Assembly (NCBI RefSeq): GCF_029893085.1
Contig: NZ_JARXWI010000011.1
Location: 20,035 to 84,034 of the forward strand
DNA from: Parabacteroides sp. PFB2-10
GTDB lineage: Bacteria > Bacteroidota > Bacteroidia > Bacteroidales > Tannerellaceae
Direction: 5' to 3'
Length of the DNA: 64,000 bases
Of this stretch, positions 18,412 to 27,709 are shown piece by piece. Below the pieces are notes generated by a model. It was not told the origin of the DNA and did not search any database. It worked only from the letters and a program-made list of their open reading frames with translations. Numbering within the stretch: position 1 is the first letter of the stretch; the number at the start of each line of letters is the position of its first letter. A program made the position numbers and the translations under genes.

Positions 18412-19665
18412 ATGCAAAATAAATGCGTGTACATATTCCTTTCTATCTTCTTTTTGTTTTCATGTGCAGAAAAGGGAAAAGATTTTTCGAGAGATAAGAA
18501 TGTGATCCGACTTCCTGAAAAGGTAACGATTCAGGAGGTTAATCTCAGCAGTGTTGCGTCTGGATTGAAATATGTGGCTTTAGAAACGAATGATTCTGTT
18601 TTAGTTTCTTCAATAACAAAAATCATGTATGAGAATGGGCGAATTGTACTTGTCGACAAAGATCATAACTGTTTTCTTTTTGATGAGGATGGACGTTTTG
18701 TTTCAAAAGTAGGCAGAAAGGGGAATGGTCCTAACGAATATATGTATATACGAAGTATAGATATTATTCCTGATAGAAATGTTCTGTTTACATACGATCA
18801 TATGTTACAAAAATTGTTGTTTTATGACCTGGAAAAGGGGGATGTTGTAAATGTTTATAAAATGCCTAATATCCAAGAAAAAGACGAGGAGAGAGGTGTT
18901 GATATAAGAAGTATTCTCTATTTATTTAATGGTTATTACTATGTGGATGTCGTTTCTTGGTTTGATTTGTCATTTAAAGGAATTGTTTTTAAAATAGAGG
19001 ATGATATTGATATCGATAAACAATACCATCTGGATGTGAAATATCCCAAGACGCCAAAATCTTTATCACTTACACACGAAGTTGGAATCATGTTCCGTGG
19101 CGAGAGTGAACTCAGATGTTATAAACATATATCTGATACTATTTTCTCCATAGATAACAATTTGAACCTTTATTCTGCATACGTTTTCAAAATGGGCAAA
19201 TACAAAGCAACTTATTCTTATATGTTTGATAAGGTACATAATATGGAGATGAAGTATGTTTTCCCAGTAAATATAATGGAATCATCCAATTATCTTTTTA
19301 TTGAGTACTTTTTTGGCAACCATGCTCCGGAGCCATTTGAATACATACATGTAAACGACCGGGGTGAAAAAGGAATTGCAATAAATCGTAAGGGGTATTG
19401 TTTGTGGGATAAATCAACAGGCGAATCCATTTTTTTGAAACAACCCATTAAAGGTAAGCCGGGCTTTAAGAATGATTTGGACGGAGGCGCTATTATCTGG
19501 CCACATTATATTTCGCGGAATAAAGAAATAGTTGCTTTTTGTGATGCAGATAAATTCCAGGAAACTTTGACCGACCCATCAAATTCTCCTCCTTTCGTAT
19601 CTGCTTTAATACAAAAAGTTCAACCAGACGACAACCCGGTAGTGATCATTGGTAAATTGAAATAA
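18412..19665 (+). CDS. 6-bladed beta-propeller lipoprotein
   Basis: 417 residues with a lipoprotein signal peptide (YIFLSIFFLFSC) and a 6-bladed TolB-like propeller of the family common in Bacteroidales (BF3164/DUF5128 type). Family marks are the N-terminal YVALETNDSVLVSSITK segment, FLFDEDGRFVSKVGRKGNGPNEY (blade motif with GxGP.EY) and a C-terminal DDNPVVIIGKLK tail shared with neighbouring paralogs. The substrate is unknown; such proteins are thought to be cell-envelope binding or scaffold proteins. It is the first of five paralogous propeller genes. Base composition is visibly more AT-rich than the flanking housekeeping genes. Confidence 0.75.
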   Translation: MQNKCVYIFLSIFFLFSCAEKGKDFSRDKNVIRLPEKVTIQEVNLSSVASGLKYVALETNDSVLVSSITKIMYENGRIVLVDKDHNCFLFDEDGRFVSKVGRKGNGPNEYMYIRSIDIIPDRNVLFTYDHMLQKLLFYDLEKGDVVNVYKMPNIQEKDEERGVDIRSILYLFNGYYYVDVVSWFDLSFKGIVFKIEDDIDIDKQYHLDVKYPKTPKSLSLTHEVGIMFRGESELRCYKHISDTIFSIDNNLNLYSAYVFKMGKYKATYSYMFDKVHNMEMKYVFPVNIMESSNYLFIEYFFGNHAPEPFEYIHVNDRGEKGIAINRKGYCLWDKSTGESIFLKQPIKGKPGFKNDLDGGAIIWPHYISRNKEIVAFCDADKFQETLTDPSNSPPFVSALIQKVQPDDNPVVIIGKLK

Positions 19666-19680
19666 TAACAATATAGAATC

Positions 19681-20822
19681 ATGAAACAGGCTATCTTATT
19701 AACTAATTTGCTATTGCTTTTCATTTTTACAGGGTGTGTATCCAAAGGGAATGTTAAAGGAAAAGAACTTGAAGTCAACACTGTTGTTATTCCCTTACCC
19801 GAGGATGTACTGTTTCTCCCGGCTATTTGCAGAATATGACTCAACCCTTTTTGTTTCATGAAAACAAGAAAGACTATATGCTTGTTTATAATCATAAAAT
19901 ACACGCGTTGGATCTGTTTAATATAACTGACAAAAAAGTAGAACAGATTACTTTAGAGCGAGAGGGACCTAATGGAATCACATCACCAAGAAGTATAGCC
20001 TATTTCAAAGGAAGATTCCTTGTTGGAACAATGAGTGACAAATATTACCTTGTAAATAGAAAAGGAGAAGTCATGTCGACCCATACACTTCCTTCTTTTT
20101 CCTCCATTTATGCAAAAGAATACAATCGCATGAAAAGCCCCGGGATAATTATGAATTTGTTTACATTTCATGCTTTTAACCCGGAATCCGGTGAGGTTGC
20201 TATCGTATTTTATCCTACAGAAATGAACGAGTCCCCTGTTAAACGTCCCTATATCATCGTTGTCTATTCTCTTGAAACAGAAAAAATAGAAGAGATAGAA
20301 ATACCTTATTCGAAAGAGTTCTCGTCAAAAACGAAGTGGGGAATATTAAACGATCTGAATATTTGTTTCCATCAGGATTTATTGATCCTGAATAATCCGG
20401 CTTCATCCAACATCTATACTTACAACCGAAAGACAAAAGAGTATATGGAACATTCTGTTCCTTCCAGCTATGTTGACAACAAAATAACGTTGACCGAAAG
20501 ACCTTCAGAAGAGGAAAACGCATTCCCTAATAAAGGCTTCTATTATCCGGTACAATATGATTCTTTCCGAAATATTTATTGGCGGGTACAAGCTGGTCCG
20601 GCAGAACGTCCGACAAGTTTTGACCGTATATTCAGTATTTCCCAAATCTCGACAGATTTCAATACACACAAAGAGGTAAAATTGCCCGACGAGCGTGAAG
20701 AGACTCACTCTATCCTACTCATCGGAAAAGATAATCTGTATTTGAACTATGCATTCGAAATGGCAGATGAAGAACTCTGGTTGTTTGAGATTCCTTTGAA
20801 GAGTTTTGATAGAAATAAATAG
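19681..20822 (+). pseudogene. Frameshifted propeller lipoprotein (DUF4221-like)
   Basis: The first frame opens at 19681 with a lipoprotein signal (LLLLFIFTGC) and runs to LPEDVLFLP, then stops at 19840. The next frame continues with GYLQNMTQPFLFHENKKDYM and runs to 20822 without interruption. Adding one C in the CCC run at 19818-19820 restores ...VLFLPGYLQNM..., giving a protein of about 380 residues. The body has propeller strands (NHKIHALDLFNI, GPNGITSPRSIAYFKGRFLVGT) and resembles the DUF4221 group. The change could be real decay, slippage-based phase variation or a sequencing error. A TTG at 19827 could only make an unexported fragment. Confidence 0.75.
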
Positions 20823-20914
20823 ATTTGATGTATTTAAAATCGTAACCATTAAAAGCCACATACCATAAGTATTAGAACGATACGAAAGGTGAGGTGATTT
20901 TAATATTATCTAAC

Positions 20915-22012
20915 ATGATGAAGTATATTCTGAGTATATCTCTTATTCTCCTTTTTCTCGGTTTGTTTTCATGTAAGCAAACACCAAGTGACGACATGAT
21001 AACAATTGATCCGGGAAAATTCACACATAGCAATCTTAAACTTTCTGACTATGTGGATGAAATTAACTATATAAAGTTGTCTTCAGATGTGATTTTCGGT
21101 TCGATATACAACGTGGAATTGTCTAACGAATTCGTCTTTGTCGGTACGGATCAGGGACTTTTGGTTTTTGATTATAGCGGAGATTATATAAAGAAGATAG
21201 GCGGTATTGGAAATGGCCCGTCTGAATACAACAACAGTATCGACTTTACAACTGACAATCAGACAAAAAGGATCTATTTGAGAGATTTTCCATATATCAA
21301 AATATTTTCTTTTGAAGGAGAATATATGGGCTCCATAAAAACAGAAGGAGGACACATTAAAACTATTTACAGAGAGGGCAATTTGTTTTTAATACCTCTT
21401 GTGGCTGCATCCAGGCAAAAAATACCTCATTTGTGGACAGTGATCGATTTAAATGGGAATGTATTGTTTGAAAAAGAAAACACTGAAATTCACTTTGAAG
21501 GAGAAGGATTTAACTACCGAGGGAATTATGCTTACAGGAATAGTGATTTTGTCGGTTATTGGAATCATTACAGCGATACGATTTATCGGATCAGCGACAG
21601 AAACAACTTACCTCATTTTGTCTGGTCTAAAGGGAGCTACCGCCTAACTACTGAAAAAAACATCATTGAAAGAGACGCCAATTGTATACGGATGCATACC
21701 GTGTTTGAAACAAAAAACATTCTATACATATACTACAAGAAAGACACAAAATCATATATATGCATCTACGATAAAGTAAACGGTCTGTTCTTGAATGAAG
21801 AAATGGGTAGTTCCATAAAAGCAGGAATCCATAATGACATTGATGGAGGCATCCCTTTTTTGCCGCAATATTTGGCAAGCATCAATCAGGACGATTATTT
21901 TATTGAATCTGTTTATCCTGAGGAAGTCACTGAACAGGGATCAGCAGGAGAGTTGAAAGATATATCTCCGGATGACAATCAGGTATTAGTTTTGACAAAA
22001 CTAAAAAAATGA
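20915..22012 (+). CDS. 6-bladed beta-propeller lipoprotein
   Basis: About 365 residues. The start is set at ATG 20915 because the signal peptide (YILSISLILLFLGLFSC) begins there; the longer ORF adds seven residues from 20894. Propeller motifs include YIKLSSDVIFGSIYNVE, VFDYSGDYIKKIGGIGNGPSEY and GSIKAGIHNDIDGGIPF. The protein ends SPDDNQVLVLTKLKK, the tail seen in its paralogs. The closest relatives in the window are the genes at 18412 and 24002. Envelope location is expected; ligand unknown. Confidence 0.75.
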   Translation: MMKYILSISLILLFLGLFSCKQTPSDDMITIDPGKFTHSNLKLSDYVDEINYIKLSSDVIFGSIYNVELSNEFVFVGTDQGLLVFDYSGDYIKKIGGIGNGPSEYNNSIDFTTDNQTKRIYLRDFPYIKIFSFEGEYMGSIKTEGGHIKTIYREGNLFLIPLVAASRQKIPHLWTVIDLNGNVLFEKENTEIHFEGEGFNYRGNYAYRNSDFVGYWNHYSDTIYRISDRNNLPHFVWSKGSYRLTTEKNIIERDANCIRMHTVFETKNILYIYYKKDTKSYICIYDKVNGLFLNEEMGSSIKAGIHNDIDGGIPFLPQYLASINQDDYFIESVYPEEVTEQGSAGELKDISPDDNQVLVLTKLKK

Positions 22013-22036
22013 ACAATTAATAAATCCATAATAAAT

Positions 22037-23227
22037 ATGAAATTGTTTTTGTTTTCCATCATTTTGTCCGTGTTGTCTTTCCCTTTACAGGCACAAGATC
22101 TGATTCACATAAGCTTGGCGAAGGCAAAGTTTGGACAGGTAAAGGCAGAAAATATCTTCGAAGAGATTGAAATTATTCCCTTGGAAACACATAAAGATGC
22201 CCTTTTAAACACACAGAAAACAGCCTATTATGTGACTGATAAATATATCATTGCCACAGCTTTCCTGCAGAAGACCTATCTGTTTGACAGAAAGACAGGT
22301 GCTTTTATCCGTGAAGTGAGTGGATTGGGACAGGGACCTGATGAATATGCCGGCTGGATATATCACAGTTACGGCCTTGACGAGGAACATAATATATTAT
22401 TTGCAACCGATAGCCCCCAGGCAGAAGTATGGAAATGTATCGATATAGAAACAAATAAGGTGGCATCAACCATCAGGAGACCCTTGCCGGGGAATAATGA
22501 AGAAAGTTTCGTAGCCTATGCTCCTTGGCTTTTACAGGAAGGGATGTATATGAGTTACTGCAACAACCGAAGCGGGAAGGATAAAACCCGGCTCGTTCTC
22601 TACGACAAGGAAGGGAATGTCCTTAAAAAATATCCTAACTACATGGAGTATAAGAGAGAAGGCTCTACTTCATATCCCTATAATAACGGGCTGTTTTATT
22701 CTTTCAACGGACAGAACTTTTTTAAAGAATACAATTACAACGATACCGTTTTTTGCGTCACTGAAGAAAATATGTCGCCTCATATTGTTTTTGACTTAGG
22801 CAACAAACAACCCTCTTATTATCATCAGAATGATGCTGATTACAACAAAGAGAAGTACCTTATAAATTTTGTGAATGAATCTGATTCGTTTGTGTTCTTT
22901 TGCTTTTCCTATTTCACGGAAACAACCGGGTTGTCGGGATTTGTGACTGGGAAAAACGTATCTGTTCATACCGGCTATTATGATAAAAAGAGCAAGCAGG
23001 CGTATATCTCATCAACTTCCGACTTTAAGAAGCCCAGATATCTGATCGATGGCATTCCTGTAGGTTTTTACCCCAAATACATAAACAAGAATAAAGAGGT
23101 TATCGCTCAGATTGACCCGGAAGAATTAGTCGAATATCGTGACAAGATTGCGCCCAAATACAAAGGTCGATTGCAAGATATCCAGGAAGATGATAACCCT
23201 ATCATCATTATTGCCCAAATAAAGTAG
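22037..23227 (+). CDS. 6-bladed beta-propeller protein, secreted (no lipobox)
   Basis: 396 residues with an ordinary signal peptide (LFSIILSVLSFPLQAQ) rather than a lipobox, unlike the neighbouring paralogs, so it is probably free in the periplasm or exported. Blade motifs include EIIPLETHKDALLNTQKTAY, LFDRKTGAFIREVSGLGQGPDEY and FDLGNKQPSYYHQND. The C-terminus DDNPIIIIAQIK matches the family tail. It starts 24 bases after the previous gene, so the two are likely co-transcribed. Confidence 0.75.
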   Translation: MKLFLFSIILSVLSFPLQAQDLIHISLAKAKFGQVKAENIFEEIEIIPLETHKDALLNTQKTAYYVTDKYIIATAFLQKTYLFDRKTGAFIREVSGLGQGPDEYAGWIYHSYGLDEEHNILFATDSPQAEVWKCIDIETNKVASTIRRPLPGNNEESFVAYAPWLLQEGMYMSYCNNRSGKDKTRLVLYDKEGNVLKKYPNYMEYKREGSTSYPYNNGLFYSFNGQNFFKEYNYNDTVFCVTEENMSPHIVFDLGNKQPSYYHQNDADYNKEKYLINFVNESDSFVFFCFSYFTETTGLSGFVTGKNVSVHTGYYDKKSKQAYISSTSDFKKPRYLIDGIPVGFYPKYINKNKEVIAQIDPEELVEYRDKIAPKYKGRLQDIQEDDNPIIIIAQIK

Positions 23228-23309
23228 AGCAATATAAAACAAAGTGGTTCATATAACTACTATCTCCTAAAATAATGAATTTCTAAGTGTTTGCGAAGAT
23301 CTGCGAATA

Positions 23310-23686
23310 ATGTAATAATTGAAGGTCTGTAGAGATAAATGGCCGAAGGCCACCCTGGGCTAAGTCTTCGTTCCTCCGGAACTCGGCCTTGCAGGCCTAC
23401 GGTAGCCTTCAGCCACATAAATGAAAATCTTCAATTTCTTTCCTCTTTGAAGAAATCACTAACTATTCCCCTCTTTTGTGGAGAGGGGGCAGGGGGAGAG
23501 GTGCTCTTCCTCCCGAATTGTTAAAAACTCGATTGTAAGCAAACACCCCCTTTTGCTTACAAATCCATACGTTAAAAAGTGTTTCTCCCGGGAGTTTCTC
23601 TCCAAAGTCCCGCTTTTTTGCGCGCAAAGTCCTGTCGAAATTACAAATCGTAAATTGAGGGTTTCATCGAAAACGAGCAGTTTAAC
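23310..23686 (+). repeat. Composite dispersed repeat, copy A
   Basis: Begins with AATGTAATAATTGAAGG, shared with copy B, then a variable palindromic cassette (GGCCGAAGGCC; GTAGCCTTCAGCC). A G-rich hairpin (CCCCTC...GAGAGGGGG) follows, then a 168-bp core at 23519-23686. The core opens with a hairpin (TTGTAAGCAAA...TTTTGCTTACAA), then TCTCCCGGGAG, AAAGTCC and ATTACAAATCGTAAATT, and is roughly 90% identical by eye to copy B. The remaining 23228-24001 gap shows no gene. A TATATTCG box at 23911-23918 may serve the next gene. Confidence 0.85.
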
Positions 23687-24001
23687 ATTCGTTCACGCAC
23701 TCTGCTTTACAAAAACGGCTCAAGGGATTGACTCAAATTAAACTCCTCCTGGACTTTGGATAAACCGAAGGTCGCCGTTCACGGCAATAGCCACGAAAGA
23801 GACATGCAAAAAAGGGGAAACATCCCCACGACTTCGTCATTTCGTCACTCTAATTACCTGATTTTCTTGTTTTATTTCTATAATTATATAATATGTAGAT
23901 ACAAAATTGCTATATTCGCCATAGGAGAGTATACGAGTTGCTAAGAGCAACAAAGAGTAGTATTGAAAAATGTTTAATATTTTAAACGATAAAAAATAAA
24001 A

Positions 24002-25195
24002 ATGGTTTCAACTACAATAAAACGAGTATTTTTCTTCATTTTTTGTACACTTTTAATCGGCTGTGTAATAGAAAAGGGAGAAAAAAATGTGATATCGATC
24101 GACATTAGCAAAGATTATTCAGCAAAAGAGATCGATTTGCGTGAGATAGCCGATGTTTCGTATGTGCGGTTTGAACGGAGTAATGAGAGTTTGTTTGGCG
24201 GTTTTGTTGCCTGTATAACAGATCAGACAATTGTTATTTATAGTCATCGAACATACGACTATTTATTTTTTACATATGATGGGAAACTAAAATCTAAATT
24301 TAACCGTCGTGGGAATGGACCGGAGGAATATATAGCTGCCACATCTGCTGTCTATGATGAGGCAAAAAATGAACTTTTCGTATTGGACGCATCAAAGAAG
24401 AAACTTTTTGTCTATTCGTCTGTGGGTGAATGTAAACGGGTTTTCTCTTTGCCTTCGGATGCCTCGTTGGGTGTTTTGTTCGATTGTGATGAAAATTCAC
24501 TTTTGTTATATGATGGTGCAAAAAATAATTATAGAATCCGGAACATTCAAGCTGAAGCAAAAGGGAGTGAGAAAGTGGAATCTATTGGAAATTCATTTGA
24601 ACACCCGTTTTGTCGTATATCTAAGCAGAATGGTCTTGTTATGGAATATATCTTGGTTCCAGAGAATTTTGATATAGCCCTTGGTGTAATAGAATCATCT
24701 ATCGGAATAGTGCCGGCAAGAAAAAATAATATTATCAATTATCGAGATGGTTTTTTACTATATCACCAAGAGACCGACACGATGTTTTATTATCGAAAAG
24801 ACCAACCCCTGGAACCTGTTTTCGCACGATCGCCTTCTATGAACGATCAGCAAAAGACCTATCTAAACACCTTGTTTGAAGGTGGATGTTATGAGTTCAT
24901 CCAAACCATAACATTGCAGCTCCCTTTCAAATACAATCAATTAGTAAGAGACAAACGAGATGGTAGTATATACCAACAAAAGATTGTATTTGATGAGTTT
25001 CAAGATGAAATTGCATTCACTCCAAGCGTTATAACCACCACAAGAAATGCACAGGTAGGCGTTTTACAATATGATGTGGTTACCTTAAAGGACGCTTTAG
25101 ATGAAGGAAAGCTTAACGGACGATTGAAAGAAATCGTTCAGGATATGGACGAAGAGGAAAACGATTTATTATTTTTATTACGATTTAAAGATTAA
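24002..25195 (+). CDS. 6-bladed beta-propeller lipoprotein
   Basis: 397 residues with lipobox LLIGC after a hydrophobic segment. Blade motifs are YVRFERSNESLFGGFV, FFTYDGKLKSKFNRRGNGPEEY and LFVLDASKKKLFVYSS. The C-terminus EEENDLLFLLRFKD is a diverged version of the tail found in the other paralogs. It is separated from them by repeat copy A, so it probably has its own promoter. AT-rich composition matches the block. Confidence 0.75.
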   Translation: MVSTTIKRVFFFIFCTLLIGCVIEKGEKNVISIDISKDYSAKEIDLREIADVSYVRFERSNESLFGGFVACITDQTIVIYSHRTYDYLFFTYDGKLKSKFNRRGNGPEEYIAATSAVYDEAKNELFVLDASKKKLFVYSSVGECKRVFSLPSDASLGVLFDCDENSLLLYDGAKNNYRIRNIQAEAKGSEKVESIGNSFEHPFCRISKQNGLVMEYILVPENFDIALGVIESSIGIVPARKNNIINYRDGFLLYHQETDTMFYYRKDQPLEPVFARSPSMNDQQKTYLNTLFEGGCYEFIQTITLQLPFKYNQLVRDKRDGSIYQQKIVFDEFQDEIAFTPSVITTTRNAQVGVLQYDVVTLKDALDEGKLNGRLKEIVQDMDEEENDLLFLLRFKD

Positions 25196-25213
25196 AAATC
25201 ACTACTGTCCGAC

Positions 25214-25339
25214 ATGCCTTATATGACCATGAAACAATTCGTTCTAATTATTTCTCTTTTGTGTGTTTTCTATGCAAAAGGACAGGAGTTTACGATTAAA
25301 GTACCGGACGATAATCCTATTCTTGTGTTTCTTGAGTAA
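25214..25339 (+). pseudogene. 41-codon remnant: signal peptide joined to propeller tail
   Basis: The frame encodes a signal peptide (KQFVLIISLLCVFYAKGQ) followed at once by EFTIKVPDDNPILVFLE. DDNPILVF is the C-terminal signature of the adjacent propeller family. This looks like a paralog whose whole propeller was deleted in frame, though a real small secreted peptide is possible. ATG 25229 is an alternative start. The rest of 25196-25518 contains only AT-rich sequence and the glutamine synthetase promoter. Confidence 0.5.
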
Positions 25340-25480
25340 CAAAGTCCCAAGCAAAACCAATATATAACCCTCTTTTAAACGAATACAGGCCTGCCAATCA
25401 CCTTGTATATGGGAATTATAATATAGACAAAAGACGAATACTAATCGCCTGAGCCGACGCTATATTCCATAATTATTTTG

Positions 25481-25488
25481 TTACTTTG
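25481..25488 (+). promoter_or_regulatory. -7-like box for glutamine synthetase
   Basis: TTACTTTG, one mismatch from TAnnTTTG, 30 bases before the ATG at 25519. Confidence 0.45.
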
Positions 25489-25518
25489 CATCGGTTAAAC
25501 ATTCAATACAAAAGGAAT

Positions 25519-27708
25519 ATGTCAACTTCCCGTTTTTTAGCTGTCGAAAAGGCGTCCAACCGCAAGCCTGTTCCAGCGGTCACTCCCGACCAAAAAGTGT
25601 CTGAATACTACGGATGTAAAGTTTTCAACCGCAAAGCGCAAAAGAAATATCTTTCGAAAGAGACCTACGGCGCCTTGACACGATCCATCGACCAGGGTAC
25701 ACCAATCGACCGGGAAATTGCCAACCACGTAGCGGCCGGTATGCGCATGTGGGCGTTGGAGCGGGGAGTTACACATTATACCCACTGGTTCCAGCCATTG
25801 ACCGACGGAACGGCTGAAAAGCACGACGCCTTTGTGGAACTTGATGGCAACGGAGGCATGATCGAAGAGTTCAGCGGCAAACTATTAGTGCAGCAGGAAC
25901 CCGATGCTTCGAGCTTCCCCAGCGGCGGATTGCGCAACACCTTCGAAGCGCGGGGTTATTCCGCCTGGGATCCTTCCTCGCCTGCTTTTATCGTAGACGA
26001 CACTCTTTGTATTCCAACCGTATTTATAGCCTATACCGGAGAAGCGCTCGACTATAAGACGCCATTGATCCGTTCGGTGGAGGCACTCAATAAGGCCGCC
26101 ATCCAGGTGTGCCATTATTTCAACGAAGATGTCCGGAAGGTAACCACCTTCCTTGGCTGGGAACAGGAATACTTCTTAGTCGACGAAGACCTCTATTCGG
26201 CACGCCCCGACCTATCGCTGACCGAGCGTACGCTGCTGGGACACGAAAGTGCGAAAAACCAACAGCTCGACGATCACTATTTCGGTTCTATCCCGACACG
26301 TGTACAGGAGTTTATGAAAGACCTGGAGGTGGAATGTTACAAGCTGGGTATTCCGGTGAAGACACGCCATAACGAAGTGGCACCCAATCAGTTTGAGTTG
26401 GCGCCTATATATGAAGAATGTAATCTGGCAAACGACCATAACCAATTGTTGATGTCGGTGATGAAACGTATTGCCCGCCATCATAATTTCCGGGTACTGC
26501 TTCATGAGAAACCTTTCATGGGCGTAAACGGATCGGGCAAGCATTGCAACTGGTCGATGGCAACCGATACAGGCATCAACCTGCTGTCGCCGGGTAAAGA
26601 CCGGGAAGACAACCTGCAGTTTATCACCTTTGTGGTGAATACGCTGATGGCGGTCTACAAATACAACGGACTGTTGAAGGCCAGTATCGCTTCGGCCTCC
26701 AACGCCTATCGCCTGGGAGCCAACGAGGCGCCTCCGGCTATTATCTCGTCGTTCTTAGGCAAACAGATCAGTGAAATCCTTGATAAATTCGAAAATAGTT
26801 CGATTGAAGACGCCATTGTGGTCGACAAGAAGAAACGCCTCTCGCTGGGATTCGGGCAGATACCCGAACTATTGCTCGACAATACCGACCGCAACCGTAC
26901 CTCGCCGTTTGCCTTCACCGGTAACCGGTTTGAATTCCGCGCGCCGGGTTCGTCGGCCAACTGCGGCAGCCCGATGCTGGCGCTCAACTCGGCCGTTGCC
27001 TGGCAGCTCAATCAGTTTGTAAAAGATGTGGAGGCGCGTCGTAAAAAAGGCGAGAGCAAAGAGGTGGCCATTTTCGAAGTATTGAAAGGATACCTGAAAG
27101 AATCGAAACCGATCCGCTTCGACGGCAACGGATACAGCGACGAATGGGTGGAAGAGGCTGGCAAACGCGGACTGGACTGCGAAAGCAGCGTGCCCAAGCA
27201 ATATGACGCCTACCTCCGCCCCGAAACTGTGCGTATGTTCGAAGAGACGGGCGTGATGATGCAAAAAGAACTGGAAGCCCGCAACGAGGTGAAATGGGAA
27301 ATGTATATTAAAAAGGTACAGATCGAAGCCCGCGTATTGGGCGACCTATCGCTCAACCATATCATTCCGGTGGTGATACGCTACCAAACAGTCTTATTAG
27401 AAAATCTTACCCGCCTGAAAGAGACATTCGATGAAGCGGAATACAAAGAATTGTCTGCCGAACCGCAACGACTGACTCGCAAGATTGCCCAGCATATATG
27501 CGCGGTGACCAAACTGGTTGATGAGATGGTAGAGGCGCGTAAGTGTGCTAACCGGATCACCGATCATCGCGAGAAGGCGATTGCCTACCATGACACGGTA
27601 GCCCCTTACCTGGATGAAATACGCGACCATATCGACCACCTGGAACTGATGGTCGACAACCAGATGTGGCCGTTGCCGAAATATAGGGAGTTGTTATTTA
27701 TGAGGTAG
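25519..27708 (+). CDS. glnN: Glutamine synthetase type III
   Basis: A 729-residue cytoplasmic enzyme that makes glutamine from glutamate, ammonia and ATP. The start at 25519 (MSTSRFLAVEKAS) removes 11 unsupported residues. GSIII marks are the long N-terminal region (VSEYYGCKVFNRKAQ; GVTHYTHWFQPLTDGTAEKHDAF), the catalytic core (FLGWEQEYFLVDE; HNEVAPNQFELAP; NGSGKHCNWSM), NRTSPFAFTGNRFEFRAPGS, and the C-terminal helical extension. Length is right for the type (about 700-730). It is monocistronic, converging on the TPM gene with one base between stops. Confidence 0.97.
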   Translation: MSTSRFLAVEKASNRKPVPAVTPDQKVSEYYGCKVFNRKAQKKYLSKETYGALTRSIDQGTPIDREIANHVAAGMRMWALERGVTHYTHWFQPLTDGTAEKHDAFVELDGNGGMIEEFSGKLLVQQEPDASSFPSGGLRNTFEARGYSAWDPSSPAFIVDDTLCIPTVFIAYTGEALDYKTPLIRSVEALNKAAIQVCHYFNEDVRKVTTFLGWEQEYFLVDEDLYSARPDLSLTERTLLGHESAKNQQLDDHYFGSIPTRVQEFMKDLEVECYKLGIPVKTRHNEVAPNQFELAPIYEECNLANDHNQLLMSVMKRIARHHNFRVLLHEKPFMGVNGSGKHCNWSMATDTGINLLSPGKDREDNLQFITFVVNTLMAVYKYNGLLKASIASASNAYRLGANEAPPAIISSFLGKQISEILDKFENSSIEDAIVVDKKKRLSLGFGQIPELLLDNTDRNRTSPFAFTGNRFEFRAPGSSANCGSPMLALNSAVAWQLNQFVKDVEARRKKGESKEVAIFEVLKGYLKESKPIRFDGNGYSDEWVEEAGKRGLDCESSVPKQYDAYLRPETVRMFEETGVMMQKELEARNEVKWEMYIKKVQIEARVLGDLSLNHIIPVVIRYQTVLLENLTRLKETFDEAEYKELSAEPQRLTRKIAQHICAVTKLVDEMVEARKCANRITDHREKAIAYHDTVAPYLDEIRDHIDHLELMVDNQMWPLPKYRELLFMR

Positions 27709-27709
27709 G

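Noticed and set aside
23339..23944. Short + strand frames in the gap after 23227
   Set aside because: They run through repeat copy A, with no start signals or protein-like composition.
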